Source: Candidatus Poseidoniales archaeon
Lineage (GTDB): Archaea > Thermoplasmatota > Poseidoniia > Poseidoniales > Poseidoniaceae
Direction of reading: 5' to 3'
DNA: 5,596 nucleotides
Assembly: GCA_012270265.1 (NCBI GenBank)
Contig: JAAXIR010000083.1
Span: forward strand, 1 to 5,596
The notes beneath the pieces were generated by a model. The model was not told the DNA's origin. It saw only the letters and a program-made list of their open reading frames with translations, and searched no databases. How positions within the stretch are numbered: the first letter of the stretch is position 1; each line of letters starts with the position of its first letter. This document shows positions 1-5,596 of the stretch, one piece after another. Made by a program: the position numbers and the translations under genes.

Positions 1-215
1 TAACGCTTCCACAGCGCGTAGTGCTGCTCTGCCTCGATGGAGGGAAAGCACAAACACCGACGAATTTGGGAAGTGCATACACGCCAGCAATCAACAGTAC
101 AAACTGGTATCCTGGCGAAACGATTTCGCTTGATTGGTCGGAGAACGGACCCTCGTCCTATACACGAATTTCAATGACAGCAGGTGGGCTGACTGCAGCT
201 CACGCACTCGCATGA
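1..215 (+). CDS. flaF: Archaellum stator protein FlaF/ArlF-like, C-terminal fragment (start lies upstream of window)
   Basis: The frame is open from the left edge (first full codon at 3) to a TGA at 213-215, giving 70 visible residues. No start codon is needed inside the window; the GTG at 21 is internal. What is seen: a short hydrophobic strand followed by LCLDGG, then an NWYPGETISLDW segment and a closing strand ISMTAGGL. This strand, turn and 'W-x-PGE' layout fits the Ig-like beta-sandwich shared by FlaF and FlaG. In studied archaea FlaF is anchored by an N-terminal helix and its outer domain contacts the S-layer, forming the stator with FlaG. The assignment rests mainly on position directly before flaG in a flaGHIJ run, because the fragment is short and the N-terminal anchor is out of view. 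A second FlaG paralogue is the main alternative. The stop lies 9 bases before the flaG start and forms part of its ribosome binding site. Confidence 0.55.
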   Translation, partial: TLPQRVVLLCLDGGKAQTPTNLGSAYTPAINSTNWYPGETISLDWSENGPSSYTRISMTAGGLTAAHALA

Positions 216-220
216 GGTGA
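214..220 (+). promoter_or_regulatory. Ribosome binding site of flaG
   Basis: GAGGTGA lies four bases before the ATG at 225. Its first two bases are the last two of the upstream TGA stop, so the site reads TGAGGTGA. A ribosome ending the upstream gene would sit on this site, which suggests termination-reinitiation coupling. Confidence 0.75.
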
Positions 221-224
221 TTCA

Positions 225-719
225 ATGGCAGACGGCGGAGCATCATCGTTCATCTTCCTGACAACGGCATTGCTTGTGTCTGGATTGGTGAGCGTCGTAT
301 TGATCAATCAATGGGGCGATATGGCTCAAATCACTGCGCAAGAAACTGCAGCACTTGAGGTTCAAGAAGCCACAAGTGTTGATTTTGCAGGTGATCCGAT
401 GATGGTCGCCCTTGACACCAGCGCTACACCAACTGAAATCACCTTCTTCCTCCAGAATACCGGGACGACGTTGTTGGATTCATCCACGCTCGTGGTTCTT
501 GTCGATGGTCAAACCGTGACCTCGTCAATTACGTCCACGCTCGTTCCAGCGAGTGGGGATTGGGATGAAGACCATCTTCTCGAGGTGACCGTAAGCAGCA
601 ACTCTTGGTCGTATCAGTCAGGAGATGATGTCTCGATAACGGCCGTCGTATCCTCTGAAGTAACCAACGGTTACCGAGGTTCGGATTCAATGTCAGTGGA
701 GGTGCGTTTGCATGGTTGA
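225..719 (+). CDS. flaG: Archaellum stator protein FlaG/ArlG
   Basis: This is a 164-residue protein with one N-terminal transmembrane helix (about residues 8-28) followed by an outer domain rich in beta strands (about 52-162). Motifs typical of FlaF/FlaG-type Ig-like domains are visible: a strand ending FFLQNTG (74-80) and LVVLVDGQ (89-96). No positively charged leader precedes the hydrophobic stretch, so it does not look like a class III signal peptide cut by the archaellin peptidase; the helix probably remains as an anchor. In characterised archaea FlaG forms filaments under the membrane-distal layer and, with FlaF, makes the stator that holds the rotating filament base. The start is fixed by GAGGTGA four bases before the ATG. 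The 3' end overlaps flaH by 8 bases. FlaG rather than FlaF is inferred from the order just before flaH and the NTG/VDG motifs; a swap of names with the upstream gene is possible. Confidence 0.75.
   Translation: MADGGASSFIFLTTALLVSGLVSVVLINQWGDMAQITAQETAALEVQEATSVDFAGDPMMVALDTSATPTEITFFLQNTGTTLLDSSTLVVLVDGQTVTSSITSTLVPASGDWDEDHLLEVTVSSNSWSYQSGDDVSITAVVSSEVTNGYRGSDSMSVEVRLHG
698..704 (+). promoter_or_regulatory. Ribosome binding site of flaH, inside flaG
   Basis: GGAGGTG lies inside the last codons of flaG, seven bases before the ATG at 712. It is a near-perfect match to the archaeal 16S 3' end and decides the flaH start. That start places the first codons of flaH over the flaG stop (717-719). 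Confidence 0.8.
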
Positions 720-1437
720 ACGACTTGATGAAATGCCAAAACCCATCGAAGATGGATTCCCATACGATGTTGAAACGGACAGTCTCGCCGATTCGCTTGG
801 ACTGCGTTTGCCCAATCGAAGTTTGATTTTGCTTCAGGGTGAGGTCGGTTCTGGAAAATCTCTCGTGAGCCAAAGACTCGTTCATGGCTTACTCCACAAC
901 GATGTCAAGGTTCTTGTGATCACAACAGAGTTGACAACACGTGGTTGGATTGAACAGATGGAGTCGATTGGTTACGGTGTCACCGACGCATTGACCAATG
1001 GAAACCTAATGATTTTCTCCCGTTTCGGTACCGTGGCTGAACCCATTCCCAATGTTGGACTTGATGAAGTTCTCAACAGTGAAGCCATTGAAGAAGCAGA
1101 CATCGTTGTCATTGATTCTGCAAGTTCGTTGATGCCTGATGGCATGAACGACCAAGCACGGTTCGATATGATTCAACGATTAAGGAAAATTGCTTCAACA
1201 GGGCGTAGTCTCATGCTCAACGTCGATCGTGATGAAATGGATGCAAAACTCTTGCACTCTCTTCGTGCGAGTGCTGAAGTGGTCCTCGATCTTTCGACCA
1301 ATTTGATTGGAGGTGACCTCAAGCGCACACTCATCGTTACACGATACTTGCGTGCTGCAGGTCCAGTACAATCGTCCATTGGATGGCGTGTTGAACCAGG
1401 CATGGGCTTCATTGTCGATATTACAGCAGTCAGCTGA
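712..1437 (+). CDS. flaH: Archaellum ATP-binding regulatory protein FlaH/ArlH (KaiC/RecA-like)
   Basis: The protein has 241 residues, the usual size for FlaH, with a single RecA/KaiC-like domain. Walker A is GEVGSGKS at residues 43-50. Strand 2 ends in ITTELTT (70-76), where Glu73 occupies the place of the KaiC-type catalytic glutamate. Walker B is IVVIDS (131-136), with Asp135 as the likely magnesium ligand. There are no transmembrane helices, so it is cytosolic. In studied archaea FlaH binds ATP with weak or no hydrolysis, forms rings, and binds FlaI to form the motor core under the FlaJ platform; nucleotide state is thought to control assembly or switching. Its presence separates an archaellum operon from generic archaeal type IV pilus loci, which have only the ATPase and platform protein. 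It overlaps flaG by 8 bases and lies 9 bases before flaI, which fits stoichiometric co-expression. KaiC-like regulators of other systems are an alternative that context makes unlikely. Confidence 0.92.
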   Translation: MVERLDEMPKPIEDGFPYDVETDSLADSLGLRLPNRSLILLQGEVGSGKSLVSQRLVHGLLHNDVKVLVITTELTTRGWIEQMESIGYGVTDALTNGNLMIFSRFGTVAEPIPNVGLDEVLNSEAIEEADIVVIDSASSLMPDGMNDQARFDMIQRLRKIASTGRSLMLNVDRDEMDAKLLHSLRASAEVVLDLSTNLIGGDLKRTLIVTRYLRAAGPVQSSIGWRVEPGMGFIVDITAVS

Positions 1438-1442
1438 GGTGA
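1436..1442 (+). promoter_or_regulatory. Ribosome binding site of flaI
   Basis: GAGGTGA lies four bases before the ATG at 1447 and shares its first two bases with the flaH TGA stop (1435-1437). Sequence and spacing are identical to the flaG site at 214-220. Confidence 0.78.
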
Positions 1443-1446
1443 GAAC

Positions 1447-3165
1447 ATGGCGGATGAAGAACTCAAATTCCAACGAGGCGACCTCGCCTCTGTCATGGCT
1501 GCACACAGCCACGTTGCGGATTGGGTTCGTGATTTCGAAAAGCGCTACGGTGCGCGTCCAATATACTACGGTCCTCTTGATCGAGACGCTAAGAAACAAC
1601 GACCACTCAATCTCATTTACATTACCAAAGAACCAGTCTTTGTCCACATCTACGAACCCCCTAGCGATGAGGATGGTGGTGGACAAGTCCTGTGGTTTGG
1701 TCTCGAACCGCAATTGAATGAAGAGGAAGAAAACATTCGACGTGATTTGGTCGAAACCTTGCTTCAAGAGGCTCCTTCTGCTCCATCGTTCACAACCGAT
1801 TCTGAGTTCGAGACCATTCTTGGACAAATGATAGATCGGTACACTATATCTGAGGCTGAAGCGAGCATCGTTTCTCGTCGTCGAGGTCGCATTTGGGAAC
1901 TTGTTGGATTGGATGACAAACGAATCGTCGTTTCCGACGCACAACGTGAGCGTTTGCGCTACATCGTCATTCGAGACTTGATTCGAAACGGTCCTCTTGA
2001 AACGCTCCTCTCTGACGAAATGTTGGAAGATATCCACTCAGTCGGATTGAAGCACATCCACATGGATCACAAGGTCTTCGGGATGGTCACCTCCAACATC
2101 CGTTTCAGAGAGCGCGAGATTCTTTCTCGTTACCTCCGTGCAATGTCGGAGCGTATCGGCCGTCCAGTTTCCGACAACAAACCAATCATTGACGGTGCAC
2201 TCCTCGATGGTTCCCGTATCAACATCATTTTCTCAGACGACGTTTCGATGCTGGGGCCATCCTTCACCATTCGTAAGTTCGCTGAAGAGACCATTTCTGT
2301 TATTCAACTTATCAAATGGGGTACCATGAGTGCTCAACAAGCAGCATACATTTGGATCTGCCTCGAGTACGGTATGTCCGTTTTGGTTTCTGGAGAAACA
2401 GCGTCCGGTAAGACAACAACACTCAATGCAATTCTTCCATTCATTGACCACAATGTCAAGATTTACTCTGCAGAGGATACACCTGAAGTGAAGGTACGTC
2501 ACAAGATTTGGCAACGCCTCGTCACACGTGATTCAAAGAATGAAGACTCTCGTGTCGAGATGTTCGACTTGCTCAAAGCTGCCCTTCGTTCACGTCCACG
2601 TTACATCATCATTGGTGAGATTCGTGGTGTTGAAGGTGCAACAGCGTTCCAAGCCATGCAAACAGGCCACCCAGTCATCGCAACGTTCCACGCATCTTCG
2701 ATTGTGAAAATGATTCAACGTTTCACTGGTGATCCAATCAACGTTCCAATTCGTTTCTTTGACAACCTCAACTTTGCTATCTTCCAAGAGGTCGTCGAGG
2801 CACCTGGTGGGGGAATTGCTCGACGCATTACGGGTATCGACGAAGTCATTGGATACAACAAACACAGCGATGGTGTTCTAACTCGTGGTATGTTCGAATG
2901 GGATCCTGTCAAAGACAAGCATTACTTCCGTGGTATGTTCCAATCGCACCTGTTGGAAAACAAGATTGCAGCTATGGCTGGATTCGCCAACAAACGTGAC
3001 ATCTACGACGAAATGCTTCGCCGTGCGGCAGCCATCGAACGGATGGCAGACCGTGACCTAACACATTACGACGATGTCTTCGACTTACTCAACATCTACT
3101 ACAACAGTGGCTGGGAACATTTTGACAGCGCAGTCGATTCATGGGTTGGCGTCAACCACAAGTGA
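1447..3165 (+). CDS. flaI: Archaellum motor and assembly ATPase FlaI/ArlI (GspE/PilT secretion ATPase family)
   Basis: The 572-residue protein has the two-part architecture of FlaI. An N-terminal region (about 1-240) includes an acidic stretch (NEEEEN at 91-96) and an arginine-rich segment (144-148). The C-terminal RecA-like ATPase core (about 245-500) has every GspE-family motif: Walker A GETASGKT (316-323), the Asp box around IYSAEDTPEVKV (339-350), Walker B IIIGEIRG (387-394) with Glu391, and the His box TGHPVIATFH (406-415). Walker A in the form 'G-x-TASGKT' is typical of archaeal FlaI and related pilus ATPases. A C-terminal tail of about 70 residues follows the core. In characterised archaea FlaI forms hexamers that drive both filament assembly and rotation, with FlaH as ring partner and FlaJ as membrane anchor. 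The ATG is chosen because GAGGTGA precedes it by four bases. All catalytic motifs are intact, so the motor should be active. Arginine codon use changes along the gene (see findings). Confidence 0.96.
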   Translation: MADEELKFQRGDLASVMAAHSHVADWVRDFEKRYGARPIYYGPLDRDAKKQRPLNLIYITKEPVFVHIYEPPSDEDGGGQVLWFGLEPQLNEEEENIRRDLVETLLQEAPSAPSFTTDSEFETILGQMIDRYTISEAEASIVSRRRGRIWELVGLDDKRIVVSDAQRERLRYIVIRDLIRNGPLETLLSDEMLEDIHSVGLKHIHMDHKVFGMVTSNIRFREREILSRYLRAMSERIGRPVSDNKPIIDGALLDGSRINIIFSDDVSMLGPSFTIRKFAEETISVIQLIKWGTMSAQQAAYIWICLEYGMSVLVSGETASGKTTTLNAILPFIDHNVKIYSAEDTPEVKVRHKIWQRLVTRDSKNEDSRVEMFDLLKAALRSRPRYIIIGEIRGVEGATAFQAMQTGHPVIATFHASSIVKMIQRFTGDPINVPIRFFDNLNFAIFQEVVEAPGGGIARRITGIDEVIGYNKHSDGVLTRGMFEWDPVKDKHYFRGMFQSHLLENKIAAMAGFANKRDIYDEMLRRAAAIERMADRDLTHYDDVFDLLNIYYNSGWEHFDSAVDSWVGVNHK

Positions 3166-3172
3166 GGAGGGG
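3164..3172 (+). promoter_or_regulatory. Ribosome binding site of flaJ, favouring a TTG start
   Basis: GAGGAGGGG overlaps the flaI stop (TGA, 3163-3165). Its GGAGG core ends nine bases before the TTG at 3180, good spacing for initiation. The ATG at 3173 is only two bases from the core and is in another frame. The first in-frame ATG (3189) is 18 bases from the core, less suitable. Confidence 0.65.
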
Positions 3173-3179
3173 ATGAGCG

Positions 3180-4982
3180 TTGGAAAGAATGCCGATGTGG
3201 CAAATTGCCATCCGTCGGCTTGAGATGCCGGTGAGTCGTTTCATCACCATCTACGTCGGTGGAGCCTTTGCAGGCGGTCTCCTTGCATCCCTTCTCTTGA
3301 TTTTCGTTACAGGAGGTTTTGCTGAAGGGGCTCTGTTTGCTGGCTTGTCAGGAATTCTCCTCCTGTTCCTCTTACCTATTCTTGCAGCGCTCGGAGCTCT
3401 CGCATTCCCTATGCTCGAAGTGAGCCGTTCTGCGAATCTTATCGAACGAGAAATGCACATGTTCATTACGCGAATGGGTATTCTGTCCTTGGGCGAAGTT
3501 GGTGCACAATCCATTTTCGATATTCTAAAACAAATGCGGGATTATGGAGAACTTGCGTCCGAAGTTCAACGTATTGAGACCCTTGTCGACAAGTGGCACA
3601 CCTCCCTTCCAGAGGCTGCTCGAATTGTCGCACAACAAAGCCCAAGTCCACTATGGACGGATTTTCTCGATCGGATGGCGTTTTCAATCGAAGCTGGTCA
3701 ACCAATCGATGAATTCATGCGTTCCGAGCAGGAAACCGTTGCTGAGCAATACAACACACTCTACGACACACGATTGGAAAGTGTCGACACCATGCAAGAA
3801 ATCTACGTCTCGATGGTTACTGCAGGACTCTTCGGATTGGTCATTGCTGGTATTCATCTCGTTCTTTTCGAAGTTGGCGGCGATAACGATACGCCAATCG
3901 AAGTTGCTTCCCGATTGCGGTTCCTCTTGCTCGCTTCGATGTTGTTCATCATCATCCAAGTTGCCGCCATGATGGCGTTCAGGGCAACGATTCCAAGAGA
4001 CCTTATCTTTGCCCGAGACGAACTCGACACACCGTTCCGTGTCAATTTCACACGCTCGTTGCTTGCGTCTGGTGCAGTTTCACTTGTTCTCCTCATTATC
4101 ACAATCATCGTTGTTATCTCAACCTGGGAAGAGATCAGTTCTCAATGGGATCGATATGGCCTCATCCTTCTCGCTGCCCCGCTCTCACCGATGCTGATTC
4201 CAGCATGGATGATTGGACGAGAAGAGGGCAATGTGCAACGTCGAGATGGAGCCTATCCTGACTTCATTCGAGCATTGGGGGGAACTGCTCAGGCTCGAAG
4301 TGCAGAGCCATCTGCAACCATCAAAGCGTTGCGTGGTGTCGATTTCGGAATGCTGGATGCTTCCATCGATCGGCTCGAGCGTCGACTTGCGACGCGTATT
4401 GATTCTGACCGAGCTTGGGATTACTTCAATGCAGATACGAATTCTGCAGTCATTTCACGCTACACTCGAATTTACATCGAAGGATCACAATCATCCGGTA
4501 AGCCTGCCGAAACAGCTGAGATGGTGTCTCGATCGGTAGGAAACCTCCTCTCACTGAGGCGTCGAAGAGCCCTCTCGGCGAACACCATGTGGGGTGTTGC
4601 TCTTGGTCTTCTCATTGCAAGTGTTACATCCTTGAACGTCACCATCTCAATCGTTCTGCAACTCGGTGAAGCAATTGCCGGTGTTGCGACTGGCCTTGCT
4701 TCGACGGATGTGGGTGCATTGCAAGATTTCGGTAGCGGGATTGCCTTGCCGGTTATGGAAGATGCCTCTTCTGTGGATGACAACATTCGGATGTTCAAGA
4801 TCATTGTATCCATTCTGGTTCTTGGCCAAATCATTGCAGTTTCAGCGATTGCAACACGTCTTCGTGGTGGAGGAAAAACAAGTGCTGCAGGCCAAGCCAT
4901 CCAGTTGCTGTGGATTGCAGGTATCACCTCTTGGGTTACAGCCGTTCTCCTTGAAGGTGCATCTTCCTTCTTCGGAGTTTAG
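3180..4982 (+). CDS. flaJ: Archaellum membrane platform protein FlaJ/ArlJ (T2SSF/GspF family)
   Basis: This is a 600-residue polytopic membrane protein with about nine predicted helices by eye: roughly 22-44, 50-78, 207-230, 245-268, 292-314, 326-345, 467-495, 540-558 and 573-592. Two large soluble segments (about 80-205 and 346-465) match the paired T2SSF cytoplasmic domains of FlaJ/TadC-like platform proteins. The second contains the family-like GAYPDFIRALGG stretch (357-368) and GSQSSGKPAETAEM (435-448), near the basic loop RRRR (460-463) before the next helix. In archaella FlaJ is the only integral membrane component of the motor core; it sits above the FlaI/FlaH rings and passes ATPase movement to the growing or rotating filament. 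The TTG start is preferred over ATG at 3189 or 3195 because of ribosome binding site spacing; the N-terminus is therefore uncertain by up to five residues. The gene is intact, lies 14 bases after flaI, and appears to be the last gene of the operon. Confidence 0.95.
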   Translation: MERMPMWQIAIRRLEMPVSRFITIYVGGAFAGGLLASLLLIFVTGGFAEGALFAGLSGILLLFLLPILAALGALAFPMLEVSRSANLIEREMHMFITRMGILSLGEVGAQSIFDILKQMRDYGELASEVQRIETLVDKWHTSLPEAARIVAQQSPSPLWTDFLDRMAFSIEAGQPIDEFMRSEQETVAEQYNTLYDTRLESVDTMQEIYVSMVTAGLFGLVIAGIHLVLFEVGGDNDTPIEVASRLRFLLLASMLFIIIQVAAMMAFRATIPRDLIFARDELDTPFRVNFTRSLLASGAVSLVLLIITIIVVISTWEEISSQWDRYGLILLAAPLSPMLIPAWMIGREEGNVQRRDGAYPDFIRALGGTAQARSAEPSATIKALRGVDFGMLDASIDRLERRLATRIDSDRAWDYFNADTNSAVISRYTRIYIEGSQSSGKPAETAEMVSRSVGNLLSLRRRRALSANTMWGVALGLLIASVTSLNVTISIVLQLGEAIAGVATGLASTDVGALQDFGSGIALPVMEDASSVDDNIRMFKIIVSILVLGQIIAVSAIATRLRGGGKTSAAGQAIQLLWIAGITSWVTAVLLEGASSFFGV

Positions 4983-4996
4983 AAAAAGAGTATATG
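4983..4996 (+). promoter_or_regulatory. Probable archaeal promoter (BRE plus TATA box) for the 147-residue membrane protein
   Basis: Directly after the flaJ stop there is an A-rich BRE-like stretch AAAAAGAG (4983-4990) followed by TATATG (4991-4996). The box centre is about 25 bases before the ATG at 5018, which is the usual archaeal distance from TATA box to transcription start. Transcription would therefore begin at or within a base or two of the start codon, giving a leaderless message. The match is by eye on a short element, so this is moderate evidence. Confidence 0.5.
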
Positions 4997-5017
4997 CTTT
5001 GTTGATGATGGGTTGGT

Positions 5018-5461
5018 ATGCAACCACCTGCACAACAACCGAGCCCGCCTGCAACGACCATGTACATGCCTCCCCAACAAGCGATGATGGGAGGCGGTTT
5101 GTTCTCATTGCACAAATTCCTGATGATCGGTGTCATCCTCATCCTCATTGCTGGTTTGGTCAGCGTTCTACCGGATTTTTCTGGACCACCAGCAGCAATT
5201 GATTACGATATAACCGATGAAGACTATGTGACGAAAATTGCAGAAGATACGGAATCACACAACGATTTTGTCCGTCTCATGGATACCTTTGCGGGCATCA
5301 TTGGAATGGTCGGAGTTGGGCTTATTGGCTATGCCTTTGTTCGTGAAGCCTACGATGAGGATACAACAACGCCTGCTCTTCGAATCACGTTGCTGATTCT
5401 GGGAACAATCATGTTGTTGCAACTGATCGGTTCAGGATTCAATCTCAGTGTCTCACTTTGA
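5018..5461 (+). CDS. Unrecognised small membrane protein with three helices and a Pro/Gln/Met-rich N-terminus
   Basis: I do not recognise this 147-residue protein. Residues 1-27 are rich in Pro, Gln and Met (MQPPAQQPSPP at the start) and end in a glycine run. Hydrophobic helices follow at about 33-52, 90-107 and 119-140. Between helices 1 and 2 lies an acidic loop (about 60-85, many Asp and Glu). Charges suggest the N-terminus is cytoplasmic (His32, Lys33), the acidic loop outside, the short loop with Arg109 and Arg122 inside, and the C-terminus outside. There are no catalytic motifs or signal peptide. The ATG at 5018 is the first possible start because an in-frame TGA lies at 5006-5008. No good ribosome binding site precedes it, but a TATA-like box sits at leaderless distance. 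It lies 35 bases after flaJ on the same strand; a role in motility is only a guess from proximity. Membrane-protein composition and a clean coding frame make it likely to be a real gene. Confidence 0.75.
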   Translation: MQPPAQQPSPPATTMYMPPQQAMMGGGLFSLHKFLMIGVILILIAGLVSVLPDFSGPPAAIDYDITDEDYVTKIAEDTESHNDFVRLMDTFAGIIGMVGVGLIGYAFVREAYDEDTTTPALRITLLILGTIMLLQLIGSGFNLSVSL

Positions 5462-5596
5462 TTTCTTCTTCCGATTCATCTTCGCTTCTTCGGCGATGCG
5501 CTTCTTGGTAGCAGCCCACGAACAGATGGGACACTGTGAGAGATCGTGGTAACGAGCAGGACAGTACTCTCGACCAAAGAAGATGATTTGCAGGTG
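5453..5596 (-). CDS. nth: Endonuclease III-like DNA glycosylase (HhH-GPD superfamily), C-terminal fragment (start lies beyond the right edge)
   Basis: On the minus strand the frame is open from the right edge to a TGA at 5455-5453, giving 47 residues. The fragment begins HLQIIFFGREYC, which matches the helix just before the iron-sulfur loop of endonuclease III (the HWLILHGRYTC region in E. coli Nth). It continues with a cysteine loop, CPARYHDLSQCPIC, and ends in a lysine-rich tail. In this family the C-terminal [4Fe-4S] loop helps the enzyme hold DNA while it removes oxidised pyrimidines and cuts abasic sites. The catalytic helix-hairpin-helix region with its Lys and Asp is outside the window. 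The cysteine spacing here is C-x9-C-x2-C with no fourth cysteine, unlike the usual C-x6-C-x2-C-x5-C. The tail overlaps the end of the membrane protein gene by 9 bases, tail to tail. MutY or another HhH-GPD glycosylase is possible. Confidence 0.65.
   Translation of the reverse strand, partial: HLQIIFFGREYCPARYHDLSQCPICSWAATKKRIAEEAKMNRKKKSK

Noticed and set aside
21..215. A complete 64-residue gene starting at GTG 21
   Set aside because: The frame stays open to the left edge and the GTG sits in the middle of a hydrophobic beta strand, so it is an internal codon of a longer protein.
225..260. Archaellin-type class III signal peptide at the start of FlaG (Gly-Gly before the hydrophobic run)
   Set aside because: No Lys or Arg precedes the glycines, and the downstream beta domain with FlaG motifs fits a membrane-anchored stator protein, not an archaellin.
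1195..2037. Long open frame of 280 codons on the minus strand, antisense to flaH and flaI
   Set aside because: It runs opposite well-conserved flaH and flaI sequence, has no ribosome binding site or recognisable domain, and its composition looks like a mirrored coding frame.
3544..3972. Open frame of 142 codons on the + strand inside flaJ
   Set aside because: It is fully contained in flaJ, whose frame has the expected helices and platform motifs; there is no initiation signal.
4472..4927. Open frame of 151 codons on the minus strand inside flaJ
   Set aside because: It is antisense to conserved flaJ with no start signal and no domain; a shadow frame.
4983..5017. Intrinsic terminator between flaJ and the next gene
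   Set aside because: No hairpin or T-tract is visible in these 35 bases; the A-rich and TATA elements read better as a promoter.
4666..5202. Open frame of 178 codons on the + strand spanning the end of flaJ and the start of the small membrane protein
   Set aside because: It overlaps two better-supported genes in other frames, and its Cys- and Trp-rich, low-pattern translation has no family features.

Overview
The window looks like a piece of an archaeal chromosome carrying the distal half of an archaellum (archaeal flagellum) operon. All archaellum genes are on the + strand, in the order flaF(partial)-flaG-flaH-flaI-flaJ (also called arlF to arlJ). The evidence for an archaeon is the FlaH/FlaI/FlaJ trio itself, GGAGGTGA-type ribosome binding sites, and an archaeal-style TATA element before the gene that follows flaJ. 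The even base composition and the look of the proteins suggest a mesophilic euryarchaeon. Marine Group II (Candidatus Poseidoniales, Thermoplasmatota) is my best guess, but it rests on overall impression and not on a diagnostic marker.

Layout. Positions 1-215 hold the C-terminal end of a FlaF-like stator protein that starts before the window. Positions 225-719 encode FlaG, a protein with one membrane anchor and an Ig-like beta domain. Positions 712-1437 encode FlaH, a KaiC/RecA-like ATP-binding regulator. Positions 1447-3165 encode FlaI, the GspE-family motor and assembly ATPase. Positions 3180-4982 encode FlaJ, the polytopic membrane platform. Spacing is tight: an 8-base overlap between flaG and flaH, and gaps of 9 to 14 bases elsewhere. 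At three of the four junctions the stop codon of one gene lies inside the ribosome binding site of the next, so the genes are probably co-transcribed and translationally coupled.

After flaJ, a 35-base gap contains an A-rich BRE-like stretch and a TATATG box about 25 bases before the ATG of a 147-residue, three-helix membrane protein that I do not recognise (5018-5461). It has no convincing ribosome binding site, so a leaderless transcript is likely. The last 144 bases, on the minus strand, encode the C-terminal end of an endonuclease III-like DNA glycosylase. Its stop overlaps the end of the membrane protein gene by 9 bases, tail to tail. Its iron-sulfur cysteine pattern is unusual.

How it fits together: FlaI hydrolyses ATP, FlaH binds FlaI and modulates it, FlaJ anchors the motor in the membrane and transmits movement to the filament, and FlaF with FlaG form the stator complex that links the filament base to the cell envelope. 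Archaellins, the prepilin peptidase and FlaC/D/E homologues are not in this window; any that share the operon would lie upstream. I found no mobile elements, CRISPR arrays, RNA genes or long repeats. No stretch longer than 300 bases lacks a gene.
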